Shown piece after piece: positions 18,258 to 27,244 of a DNA stretch of 64,000 nucleotides. Source of the DNA: CAZLGM01 sp964623625 (GTDB taxonomy: Bacteria; Desulfobacterota; Desulfobulbia; Desulfobulbales; Desulfocapsaceae). Each line of letters begins with the position of its first letter. Position 1 is the stretch's first letter. The notes beneath the pieces were generated by a model. It did no database searches. It was not told the DNA's origin and saw only the letters and a program-made list of their open reading frames with translations. The stretch spans positions 1 through 64,000 of the forward strand of contig CAZUUJ010000009.1 in the NCBI GenBank assembly GCA_964623625.1, given 5' to 3'. The translations under genes were made by a program, and so were the position numbers.

Positions 18258-19078
18258 TGGTGGTGCGGCGGCTCAAAGGAAAAGTAGAACGATATCTGCA
18301 TTCTTTTCGTACATGGCATATAAACAGGAAGGTGCTCAATACGGGGAAAACGCTCGATCCGCTCAACCCCTGTTTTTCTATTATTATACCAATTTACGAC
18401 AGAACGGATGAACTGGTCCAGGCCATCGAGTCTGTTCTTTCTCAGACGTTTGGCAATTTTGAAATCCTGCTCATCTGTGATGGTTCTCCCACACCGACCA
18501 CAGATATTGTAAAATCGTATCTGAATCATCCTCAGATACGAGGTTTTTTTTTCAAAGACAACAGCGGTAATCCTTGCCGGGGAAGAAATAAAGGAATCGA
18601 AATGGCTCGGGGCAGGTTTGTCGCTTTTCTGGACAGTGACGATATCGCTATGCCCAAACGTCTTGAACGTTCGCTGTTCCATGTTCTCGACAAAAAGGTT
18701 GATGGGGTTGGCGGTGCCATAGAATATCTGGTTGATAATTTTCAGTCGGATAGATTCACCAACGGGCAGATCGGCTTTACCGGTGAAAACTGCACCTATG
18801 ACTTGCTGCTTAAGGGAAATCGTCTTTCAATCTGCACTGTTGCAATAAAACGGGACTACCTGGTTCGTTTTGGTGGTTTCAGACAGGAAATGCGGTATCG
18901 TGAGGACCATGAACTATGGCTCCGACTGGCATATCACGGCTGCACATTCTATAATTCACCGGAACTATTTGCCAGATATCGGGTTCATCAAGATAATGCC
19001 GAACACGGCTATCTTGAAAATGATGAACACTGGAAACAGATGGTGAACGAATTCTATCGGAAAGATTTCAATTGGTAG
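18257..19078 (+). CDS. GT2-family glycosyltransferase
   Basis: An inverting GT-A glycosyltransferase of 273 residues. FSIIIPIYDR (41-50) opens the nucleotide-binding fold, CDGSP (75-79) contacts the base, and FLDSDD near 129 is the DxD-type metal site. YREDHELWLRL near 215 is the usual ED catalytic-base region. The ATG at 18257 shares one base with the preceding stop (TGATG), and a GTG three bases earlier is also possible. It is coupled to the upstream methyltransferase/kinase-like protein and overlaps the next GT2 gene, so the three form one translational unit. Sugar specificity is not readable. Confidence 0.86.
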   Translation: MVVRRLKGKVERYLHSFRTWHINRKVLNTGKTLDPLNPCFSIIIPIYDRTDELVQAIESVLSQTFGNFEILLICDGSPTPTTDIVKSYLNHPQIRGFFFKDNSGNPCRGRNKGIEMARGRFVAFLDSDDIAMPKRLERSLFHVLDKKVDGVGGAIEYLVDNFQSDRFTNGQIGFTGENCTYDLLLKGNRLSICTVAIKRDYLVRFGGFRQEMRYREDHELWLRLAYHGCTFYNSPELFARYRVHQDNAEHGYLENDEHWKQMVNEFYRKDFNW

Positions 19079-20619
19079 CGGAAAATTCTCATAAAATAAA
19101 CAGTATTCAGGTAAGTGTTATCATACCTTGTTTCAACCATGGACACTATATTGATGAGGCAGTGGACTCCGTTTTATCTCAGAGCTTTAGAGACTTTGAA
19201 ATTATCATTATCAACGATGGTTCAACCGATGAGTCCACCAACAAGCTTCTGAGTGATTACCGCAAAGAAAAGACAAGGGTTATACACACCTCGAATCAGG
19301 GGCTACCGGCTGCTCGAAATAACGGAATAAAAGAGGCAAAAGGTACATATATTCTTCCCCTTGACGCCGATGATCGTATAGGAGAAACCTATCTTGAACA
19401 GGCTGTAAAAATCCTTGAATCATCGCCACAAACAGGCATTGTCTACTGCAGGGCCAATTACTTCGGAGCAAAAAACAGCGAATGGATTCTGCCGGATTTC
19501 AGCCTCGAGGAAATGCTGATTAACAATATCATCTTCTGTTCAGCTTTATTCCGCCGCAGCGATTGGCAACAAGTGGGGGGGTACGACCCTGCCATGGTAT
19601 ATGGCTGGGAGGATTATGATTTTTGGTTATCCCTCATTGAGCTTGGCAGGAAAGTCAAACGGATACCGGAAGTTCTTTTCTACTATCGGGTCAATGACGA
19701 TTCGATGCTGAGAAGCAAGGAAAAAAAACAGAAGCTCGATATCCTGGTTAAAATTTTCCACAAACATGAAAAACTGTTCAAGTCCCATATTAATGTCTTT
19801 TTTGATCATCTGATCGATCTTAAAGGCGTTTATTATCAGGCCGAATTGTTCAGTGTGGATCGCAACCTGAGAAATCAAAAGAAGATAGGCAGCCGAAAGG
19901 TCGATTTGACGACCAAGAAGGTGCGGATTGACGATGTGCAGTTTTCAAGTGGTCCGGTTCTGCTATTCTGTCCGATTAATGAAAAGGCGATCATTCATCT
20001 TGGTAACATTAGGGTATTAAAAGACAATCGTGAGATTCAGATCAATCGGATCAGTTCCAATTCGACCCTGGAACATGAAAACAACAGTTACTTTAATTCG
20101 CACCAACCGAAAATCTGGGTCTATCCCGACCTTACAGAAAATGAAAATAGTAGGTTTTCCATTGAGATCGATATCGAATATTTGATTATCGGTGATCCGG
20201 TCAGTGATCACATCATTAAACGGTTTGAAGAAAAGCTCAAACGTGGAAGTCGAATCGATGAGAGGATAAACAGGTATATCCAGAAAAGGGCCAAGGAACA
20301 GAATCAACTGCTCTTGACTTTAAAGGGTGTTGTCCGCTGTTTAAGAGTAGCAGCAACAAAAGCAGCACTCCTGTTGACCAACAAGCAATATCGCGTAATT
20401 GCCCTGTCCGGACAATTTGACCGAACCTATTATCTTGCCGAAAACCTTGATGTCCTCTGCGGTGAAATAGATCCTCTGGTTCACTACTGTCAAACAGGAT
20501 GGCGTGAGCGGCGACGGCCGAACAGGGAGTTTGATCCCGATGAGTATCTTCATCATTTAGGGCAGTCGCTGAAAAAGGATGAGAATCCATTTTACCATTT
20601 TATTGTTTCACAAAAGTAA
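19072..20619 (+). CDS. GT2 glycosyltransferase with long C-terminal extension
   Basis: The first 230 residues form a GT2 domain (VIIPCFNHGHYI, NDGSTDE, LDADDR, and GWEDYDFW near 180). About 285 further residues follow: a beta-rich middle (270-380) and a tail with the pattern FDRTYYLAEN...DPLVHYCQTGWRERRRPN...FDPDEYL near 455-500. That tail motif is shared with many large bacterial surface-glycan transferases and lies outside the catalytic fold; its role is unknown. The start is an unusual TTG at 19072 that overlaps the previous stop by 7 bases; no ATG lies near the fold start. It belongs to the 16374-19078 translational run. Confidence 0.82.
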   Translation: MVAENSHKINSIQVSVIIPCFNHGHYIDEAVDSVLSQSFRDFEIIIINDGSTDESTNKLLSDYRKEKTRVIHTSNQGLPAARNNGIKEAKGTYILPLDADDRIGETYLEQAVKILESSPQTGIVYCRANYFGAKNSEWILPDFSLEEMLINNIIFCSALFRRSDWQQVGGYDPAMVYGWEDYDFWLSLIELGRKVKRIPEVLFYYRVNDDSMLRSKEKKQKLDILVKIFHKHEKLFKSHINVFFDHLIDLKGVYYQAELFSVDRNLRNQKKIGSRKVDLTTKKVRIDDVQFSSGPVLLFCPINEKAIIHLGNIRVLKDNREIQINRISSNSTLEHENNSYFNSHQPKIWVYPDLTENENSRFSIEIDIEYLIIGDPVSDHIIKRFEEKLKRGSRIDERINRYIQKRAKEQNQLLLTLKGVVRCLRVAATKAALLLTNKQYRVIALSGQFDRTYYLAENLDVLCGEIDPLVHYCQTGWRERRRPNREFDPDEYLHHLGQSLKKDENPFYHFIVSQK

Positions 20620-20663
20620 TAAAAAGAATTTGTTGAATACCAATTTGTACGTTGCTCCCCCAT

Positions 20664-21563
20664 ATGAAACGGACTGCCATTATCATATTGAACTGGAACG
20701 GATCCGATGAGACAATTCGCTGCGTCAATTCGCTTCACCCGGATATACTCAATGATTCGACCGTCTATGTGATTGACAACAACTCAACGCCTGAGCAGAA
20801 AAACACATTGATTGACGGTTGTCAGGATGTTGAGATCGTCATGAATCGTAATAATTACGGGTATGCAGGCGGTAATAACATCGGTATTCGAAAGGCGCTT
20901 CACTCCGGACATGAGTTTGTTCTGCTGTTGAATAATGATGCCGGGATCCGACGTGAAGACTATTTTCTGTTGCGCAAAGATATGGATGATTTTCCTGAAC
21001 TGCAAATAATCGGTCCGGTGCTGTATGACTCGCAAACAGGGGCAATCCTCAACTGCGGTGGAAAAGATATCGGTTTCTTCTATATCTCTCATCATAAAAC
21101 GATTGTAAATCCCGAAGATATCTATGCTGTTGATTATGTTTCAGGAACAATCTGTCTGATCCGTTGTTCCCTTTTTGAACATGTAGGTCTGTTGGACGAG
21201 AATTATTTCTTCAGTGGAGAAATTGCCGATTTCTGCAAAAGGACGGCTAGGACCCGCTTACCGTCAGGTGCAAGCTGCCGGGTTGCAGTGGATCCAAAAG
21301 CATCAGGAACCCATAACCTGGCACCGTCACACCATAATCGCGGAAATATTTATACCTATTATACGGTGAGAAACAGATTTCTGTATATACGCAAGCATCT
21401 CCGTCCCCACATGTTGAAACTTTTCTGGTTTTGGGGCAAAAAGCATCTTGGCCATGCCCGTAACTGCATCAGAGAAAAAAAATATACAGAGCTGAAAATG
21501 GTGATAAAAGGACTCGTTCATGGTCTTGTAGGACGATATGGTCCTCATAAAAAACTGTCATAG
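20664..21563 (+). CDS. GT2 glycosyltransferase, rhamnosyltransferase-like
   Basis: A GT-A enzyme of about 299 residues. Landmarks are IIILNWNG near the N-terminus, NNYGYAGGNNIGIRKAL (the acceptor-side loop typical of WbbL/RfbN-type rhamnosyltransferases), LLNNDAG as the DxD equivalent, and FFSGEIADFC as the catalytic-base region. An in-frame TTG at 20652 would add four residues; the ATG at 20664 directly precedes the first beta strand and is preferred. It precedes the second large methyltransferase/kinase-like gene by 15 bases. Rhamnose transfer is an inference from the family pattern. Confidence 0.85.
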   Translation: MKRTAIIILNWNGSDETIRCVNSLHPDILNDSTVYVIDNNSTPEQKNTLIDGCQDVEIVMNRNNYGYAGGNNIGIRKALHSGHEFVLLLNNDAGIRREDYFLLRKDMDDFPELQIIGPVLYDSQTGAILNCGGKDIGFFYISHHKTIVNPEDIYAVDYVSGTICLIRCSLFEHVGLLDENYFFSGEIADFCKRTARTRLPSGASCRVAVDPKASGTHNLAPSHHNRGNIYTYYTVRNRFLYIRKHLRPHMLKLFWFWGKKHLGHARNCIREKKYTELKMVIKGLVHGLVGRYGPHKKLS

Positions 21564-21578
21564 TCACCGGTGGTCGTT

Positions 21579-23801
21579 ATGGATACACATCTTGTCCAAG
21601 ACATCCTTGAAAACTGCAATGATCTTTCCGTTGATTCCCCTGAACTTATTGACTCATGGATTGACCAGCAGACCGAATTACAGCTCAATTCTGAACGCGC
21701 TAATTTTTTGCGTGGTCTGGACCTGAAACCGGAATCAACCGTTTTGCAGGTTGGCTGCTCGGGTGGAATCATCTGTCGATATCTTGTAGAGCAGGGACAT
21801 AGTGTGGTTGCTGTTGATCATGATCCTGATCAACTCAGGACGGCCAAACTTCGATGCAGAGATATACAAGATGCTGACTTCTACCTGATAAAAAATGATA
21901 TTCAACCGATTCTGCAGCAAAATTATGATTATATTCTGATCAATAAAGCGCTGGATATCCAATCGGAGACAGACAATTCCATCCCGACAAACGGTGTTCA
22001 ATCGGTCCGATTGTATATTCAACAGCTTAATCTGTTAAAAAAAACGCTAAATCCGGGTGGCTGTTTTATTATTCCCGCTGCCAACCGGCTCGGGTTAAAG
22101 TATTGGCTCGGAGCGACGGAGGAATCCACCGGTAAGCGCTATTTCGGTCTACAGGATTTTGGTTCAACCCGTTCAGCGGTTCAGCCGTACAGCCACCGAG
22201 AGTGGAAACAGATTTGTAATGGGGCTGGAATGACCCAATTTCGGTTTCTTTATCCCTATCCTGATCATCTCATTTCTGAGGTCATTCTATCAGAAGGTTT
22301 CATAGACCATGATCCGACAAGCCATTCCCTCCTCTACCGTATCAGGTCAAGAGACTATCTGGATGCCGGCTGGCTGCCTGACCATGACGAATTCCTCTAT
22401 TGGAAATCTCTGCATAAGGGGGGATATCTTGCCGATTTAAGTAATTCCTTTTTGTTGATTTGTGGCAATGATCCTCAATCAATTGATGATATTTTCCCCT
22501 ATGATTTTATAAAACTGTCAAAGAGCAAACAGCAGAAGCGATACCAGACGATAACCTGTAAAAAATCCGGGGAGGGGACCATTACTAAGAAAATGGTATC
22601 GGCCCGGAACGGGGTATCCCCAGTTACTTCCGAGTTGTCCCATACTCCGGAAAGCAGCGAGTATATTCAGGGGACACTGCTGGCCTCGCTTTGGATCGAT
22701 TCATTTATCCACGGTCAGCAGTATGACGATTTCATCTCATTACTTACGATCTATTATCAGCATCTACAAAAGCAGCTTGAAGAGTCGGATTATCCTGGCC
22801 GGTTTGTCGATCTGCTGCCGTTCAATATCATTGTTGATGGCAACGGTAATTATTTCGCTTTTGATCAGGAATGGCAGTCAGGTGAGGAATTGAGCAGTGA
22901 GTTTATCCTGTTTCGTGCCCTATTGTGGTTCAGCTTTGCCCATGACACTGTAATCGCTAAAAAAATGTCACAAGAAAAGGTGACCAATATAGCCGATTTT
23001 ATCGCCTTTTTTTTCAAACGTCTTTCCATATCCATCTCCCCGGAAATATTGGACAGTGAATATCCGGAACTGGAGGCCGGAATTCAACAGATAATCAGTA
23101 ATAGCCAGGGAATCGTGCAGGTTAAAAAAGCGCTCTATCAACCCTTCCAACATTGTGTGACAACCCGTCACTCAACGCTTTTTGATACGCAACTCTTCTG
23201 GGTAACACTAAAGGAACCGTTGTCTTTAACAAACAGTCTTAAGTTGAAAGGGCAGGTCGGCCCAAAAAGACAGACACTGTTTTTTATTTTACCGCCACAT
23301 GTATCGTCATTGACAACAATCCGCTTTGATGCGGCAGATAAACCCGGATTTTTCCATCTTCACCGAATGTCTCTCAAACAGATAACCGGAGAATCAACCG
23401 AGCCGGTCACTATCTGGGAAAAGGTGGGAGCAGAAGAGATCAGCAGAAGCGTGGTGCTCGATAGTGTTCATTACTGTTCAGGTGTAATGGGTGATGTCTT
23501 TCTGGCAACCGGTGAAACACCTCAGATCATTGTGGAATTTCCAAAAGAAATGACCGAAAAGACCAGGGAAGGTTGTCTTGCATTTGAAGTGGAAATAGAC
23601 TGGCCCCAATCAACCGATTACCTGACAGTTGTAGAGGAAATTAATAAACAGAGTAGGGAATTGATTCATCTGAATGCAGAGAACATTGCGTATGAAAACC
23701 ATATAATCAACTTGGAAAAACATATTGCCACTCTAGAGTATAAACTGGACTTGGTTCGAAAATCCGGGCTGGGCAAGTTGTTTAAGTCATTCCGTGTTTA
23801 G
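21579..23801 (+). CDS. Second methyltransferase with kinase-like motif; candidate chain terminator
   Basis: A diverged relative of the 16374 protein, about 740 residues. Numbered from the GTG at 21570, the SAM loop is VLQVGCSGGI (58-67), the family segment NRLGLKYWLGATEESTG lies at 172-188, and the kinase-like loop reads DLLPFNIIV (414-422) with FDQEW at 431-435. A lysine-rich strand near 338-341 could hold the ATP lysine. Unlike its relative it has an added beta-rich domain (about 535-685) before a leucine-patterned coiled coil (686-730). The ATG at 21579 follows a GGTGG element, better than the GTG. Having two such proteins in one locus could mean two polymers or a methylation/phosphorylation division of labour. 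Confidence 0.68.
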   Translation: MDTHLVQDILENCNDLSVDSPELIDSWIDQQTELQLNSERANFLRGLDLKPESTVLQVGCSGGIICRYLVEQGHSVVAVDHDPDQLRTAKLRCRDIQDADFYLIKNDIQPILQQNYDYILINKALDIQSETDNSIPTNGVQSVRLYIQQLNLLKKTLNPGGCFIIPAANRLGLKYWLGATEESTGKRYFGLQDFGSTRSAVQPYSHREWKQICNGAGMTQFRFLYPYPDHLISEVILSEGFIDHDPTSHSLLYRIRSRDYLDAGWLPDHDEFLYWKSLHKGGYLADLSNSFLLICGNDPQSIDDIFPYDFIKLSKSKQQKRYQTITCKKSGEGTITKKMVSARNGVSPVTSELSHTPESSEYIQGTLLASLWIDSFIHGQQYDDFISLLTIYYQHLQKQLEESDYPGRFVDLLPFNIIVDGNGNYFAFDQEWQSGEELSSEFILFRALLWFSFAHDTVIAKKMSQEKVTNIADFIAFFFKRLSISISPEILDSEYPELEAGIQQIISNSQGIVQVKKALYQPFQHCVTTRHSTLFDTQLFWVTLKEPLSLTNSLKLKGQVGPKRQTLFFILPPHVSSLTTIRFDAADKPGFFHLHRMSLKQITGESTEPVTIWEKVGAEEISRSVVLDSVHYCSGVMGDVFLATGETPQIIVEFPKEMTEKTREGCLAFEVEIDWPQSTDYLTVVEEINKQSRELIHLNAENIAYENHIINLEKHIATLEYKLDLVRKSGLGKLFKSFRV

Positions 23802-23937
23802 GCGGTTTTTACAGCCAGCGGTCAGGAGCATTAATTCACCTTGTGAAAATAGATAAATTTCTTTATGATGTCTACCTTTTATCATTTGTCCGGATTTCCC
23901 GGAAAAAATAGAATAACAGGCAGGATAGTTTAATTAG

Positions 23938-24816
23938 ATGATTTCCGTTATCATTCCGGCATACAACCATGAACGGTTTATCGGAGCGGCCATCGACTCC
24001 GTGCTTATGCAGACCCTTGATGATCTGGAATTAATTATTATCGATGACGGATCGACCGACTCGACAGCCGAAGTAATCAAGTCATATGATGATTCCCGCC
24101 TAACATATTACTATCAGGAGAACCAGGACGCTTACAATACCATCAACAGAGGTTTGGGGATGGCAAAGGGTGAGTATGTCGCCATACTGAATTCCGATGA
24201 TGTTTACACCTCCAAAAGACTGGAACGCTTAGTCGAGGTTCAAAAAGAAAGTGACGCCCAGTGTCTGTTCGCCGATGTTATTCCGATATCCGACAGTGGA
24301 AAGATTTTTGATGATCCCGATTTTGGATGGAATGTCTGGCATCGCAACAATCGGGAACATTACAAAAAATGTGGAGACCTGTATAACGGTTTCCTTCATG
24401 GCAATTTCATGGTGACAACCTCCAATTTGTTTATGACAAAGGAGGCGGTGGAGAAAGTCGGTACCTTTTGTTCACTGAGATATCTACATGATTACGATTT
24501 TATTTTCAGAATGATGATCGCCTATCCTGATAAGGTTCGCTATCTTGACGATGAAAAACTGCTCTACTACAGAATCCACAGTGGCAATACCTTGGGAGAA
24601 GCTGCAATTATCGGCAGGGAGCAGGATAAGGAATTAATAAAGAAATATATGCTGGCAATCCTTCCGGAAGAGGCCAGGCAGTATGCCCGGACAGGTGCTG
24701 AGAGACTGGTTGTATTGGAGCAGGAACTGTTTTCCGTACGTCAGCAGCTCGCACGGCAGGAGCAAAAAGGATTGCGTTCATTGGCTGGTAGAATTAAGCG
24801 TAAATTAATCAAGTAA
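23938..24816 (+). CDS. GT2-family glycosyltransferase
   Basis: A 292-residue GT-A glycosyltransferase. SVIIPAYNHERFIGAAIDS at the start, IDDGSTD near 38 and LNSDD near 86 are the nucleotide and metal sites; LHDYDFIFRM near 185 is the catalytic region. A short helical, charged C-terminus (residues 245-292, with a QQLARQEQKG heptad-like stretch) ends the chain. It follows a 136-base gap that contains no recognisable signal and is separated from the next gene by only 16 bases. The transferred sugar is unknown. Confidence 0.87.
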   Translation: MISVIIPAYNHERFIGAAIDSVLMQTLDDLELIIIDDGSTDSTAEVIKSYDDSRLTYYYQENQDAYNTINRGLGMAKGEYVAILNSDDVYTSKRLERLVEVQKESDAQCLFADVIPISDSGKIFDDPDFGWNVWHRNNREHYKKCGDLYNGFLHGNFMVTTSNLFMTKEAVEKVGTFCSLRYLHDYDFIFRMMIAYPDKVRYLDDEKLLYYRIHSGNTLGEAAIIGREQDKELIKKYMLAILPEEARQYARTGAERLVVLEQELFSVRQQLARQEQKGLRSLAGRIKRKLIK

Positions 24817-24832
24817 AAGGAACAGCAAACAA

Positions 24833-27226
24833 ATGAGAAATATATCAGTGGGTCTGTTACTGGTCGCTCTGGCGACTTTAATGCTCGAGTTGACCTTGAT
24901 ACGGGTCTTTGATGTGATCTGGTATTCAAACATGTCGTACATGGTTATCACGCTGGCCATGTTCTGCTTTGGTCTGGCTGGCGTCTATGTATCTCTCAAG
25001 CCGAAGCTGACACAAATTGATCCGCGTAAATTCCTCTCCATTCTGTCGCTTATCTTTGGGTTGTGCGCTCTTATCATTCTACCCGCTTTCAACATATTGC
25101 CCTTCAATTTCGATCTGCTGTACAAAGAGCCTGTGCGTGGTCTATTTCAATTTGTAGTGATGTACTTTTTTCTGGCCCTGCCGTTCTTCTTTTCAGGCTT
25201 GGTTTTTACCATCCTCTTTTCCCGCTATTCAAAAAGAATTCAGGCGCTTTATTTCTGGGATCTTGTCGGTGCCGCGCTTGGCTGTGTCGGTCTGATTCCT
25301 TTTTTACCTCAAATTGGTCCCGGCGGTATCCTGTTTCTGGTCTGCGGAATTTGTTTGCTTGCCTCCGCTATATTTACGGAAAATAAAACCTGGATGAAGG
25401 TGATGGTTGTTGCAGCTGTTGTCATCAGTTCCATACCATTTTTCAAGGATGACTATTTTGAGTTTAAGGATCATATTCAAAAACGGGGTGTCATGGCGGC
25501 CAAAGCCGAAGGCAGCCTTGAGAGAAGCTATTGGGATCCGGTGTCAAAAATTGATGTAATCGATCAGGAGCGGCGTAAAAGAAAACATGTTGCCTACGAT
25601 GGTGGAACCCAGTCCAGCTTTATCTTTCCCTTTGACGGAGATTACAACAAGCTTCGTGACCAGATTCCCAAAAAGACAACAAAACATTTTGGTGGCGAGA
25701 ATGTGCTTCTTTCCCATTACATCAAAAGAGATACGGATCAGAAAGTTCTTATCATAGGTGCTGCAGCCGGTCAGGAAACCAAGGCGGCTGTCATGTACGG
25801 CGCCGCTCATGTTGATTCTGTGGAACTGGTCGGTTATGTCGTTAAGCTGGGAAAGGAAACCTATGCCGATTTTAACGGCCAGATTTTCAACCACCCCAAT
25901 GTAAATGCCATGACTGGAGAGGGCCGAAGTTTTCTCCGTTCATCCAACGACAAGTACGATATCATCCAGATGTACTCCAACCATACCAGTTCATCCATTG
26001 CTGCCGGAACCGGTGCCATGGCTACCACCTATCTACAGACCAAAGAGGCCTATCTGGAATATTTTTCACACTTAAAGGACAACGGCATTCTCCATATCAA
26101 TCATCATATTTACCCGAGAATGATCACAACTGCGGCATTGGCCTGGAAGGAGATGGGCAGAGACGATTTCCGAAAGCATGTTATTGTCTTTCAGGCAAAG
26201 GGGAGGGTCAGGGATACCTTGCCGACGCTGCTGATAAAAATGGATGGCTGGACCAAGGAAGAAGTTGATAAAATACGGAACTTCTTTACCGGACATACCG
26301 GTATTGTTGAAGATCCATATGATTCCGAGAACTCTTTTCTCTCCGATGAATTCTATTCCGGAACAATGTCCAAAAAAACCCTCGATCAGTGTGAGTACTA
26401 CGTACATGGTTCAACGGACGACAGGCCGTATTTTAATTTCATCCGTAAGAAGATGAATAAGAAATTCTCGGCTAATCCTGGAAATTACATGACCTATTCT
26501 ACTGCGGCCATCCTGAATATCAGATTGAAGAGGTCGTTTTTTCCAAAAGATACGATTCATCTCTTTGTAACAAGCGGCGCTTCGCTGATTTTCGCGCTTG
26601 TCTTTGTATTCGTACCTCTCTTCTTTTCAAAGACCGGCAGGGAGAAATGGAACAATAAGAAGCGTTCACTGGTGTATTTTTCCTGTCTTGGCTCCGGATT
26701 CATTATTTTTCAACTTGTGTTCATCCAGGTTTTCATGAAACTTATCGGCTATCCGCTATATACCTACTCAAGTGTGGTTTTCGCTATGCTGTTGGCAGCG
26801 GGAACAGGGAGTTTTATGTCCGGGAAAATGAATATAACACCGGAAAACAGGTGGTCGATTCCGTTTATCGGTATTCTGGTAACCGGAATCATTCTCATCG
26901 TATCCCACCAGCTGATTTTCGGTTATTTCCTCCAGTCTTCCCAAATGGTGCGTGTTCTTGTTTCCATGCTCATGATATTCCCTCTTGGTTTCTTTCTTGG
27001 CATGCCGTTTCCACTTGGTATTCTGGCTATTTCCAGGGAACCGTCAGGAGCTATTGCCTGGGCCTGGGCGATGAATGGACTGTTTACCGTTGTCGGCGGA
27101 ATCATGTCGGTTCTGCTATCCATCTTTTTTGGTTTCAAGGTGACAATGGTCGTAGCGCTTTGTATTTACATACTTGCACTATTTACGTATCGTGCCATGA
27201 GGGAAGAGGTTATAGGAGCAGCATAA
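24833..27226 (+). CDS. Membrane-embedded spermidine-synthase-like protein
   Basis: A 797-residue fusion of membrane helices with a soluble Rossmann domain. Roughly six or seven hydrophobic segments occupy residues 1-200, a spermidine-synthase-like SAM/dcSAM-binding domain spans about 300-440 (KVLIIGAAAGQETKAA, SVELVGYV, and YLQTKEAYLEYFSHL near 400), and six to seven more helices follow from about 575. Similar spermidine-synthase-like proteins with MFS-like helices are widespread and mostly uncharacterised. The usual aminopropyltransferase Asp-rich gatekeeping loop is not obvious, so polyamine synthesis is doubtful; methyl transfer or a membrane-bound glycan modification is possible. It follows the GT2 gene by 16 bases. 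Confidence 0.65.
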   Translation: MRNISVGLLLVALATLMLELTLIRVFDVIWYSNMSYMVITLAMFCFGLAGVYVSLKPKLTQIDPRKFLSILSLIFGLCALIILPAFNILPFNFDLLYKEPVRGLFQFVVMYFFLALPFFFSGLVFTILFSRYSKRIQALYFWDLVGAALGCVGLIPFLPQIGPGGILFLVCGICLLASAIFTENKTWMKVMVVAAVVISSIPFFKDDYFEFKDHIQKRGVMAAKAEGSLERSYWDPVSKIDVIDQERRKRKHVAYDGGTQSSFIFPFDGDYNKLRDQIPKKTTKHFGGENVLLSHYIKRDTDQKVLIIGAAAGQETKAAVMYGAAHVDSVELVGYVVKLGKETYADFNGQIFNHPNVNAMTGEGRSFLRSSNDKYDIIQMYSNHTSSSIAAGTGAMATTYLQTKEAYLEYFSHLKDNGILHINHHIYPRMITTAALAWKEMGRDDFRKHVIVFQAKGRVRDTLPTLLIKMDGWTKEEVDKIRNFFTGHTGIVEDPYDSENSFLSDEFYSGTMSKKTLDQCEYYVHGSTDDRPYFNFIRKKMNKKFSANPGNYMTYSTAAILNIRLKRSFFPKDTIHLFVTSGASLIFALVFVFVPLFFSKTGREKWNNKKRSLVYFSCLGSGFIIFQLVFIQVFMKLIGYPLYTYSSVVFAMLLAAGTGSFMSGKMNITPENRWSIPFIGILVTGIILIVSHQLIFGYFLQSSQMVRVLVSMLMIFPLGFFLGMPFPLGILAISREPSGAIAWAWAMNGLFTVVGGIMSVLLSIFFGFKVTMVVALCIYILALFTYRAMREEVIGAA

Positions 27227-27244
27227 CAAGTTGGAATTTATGTC

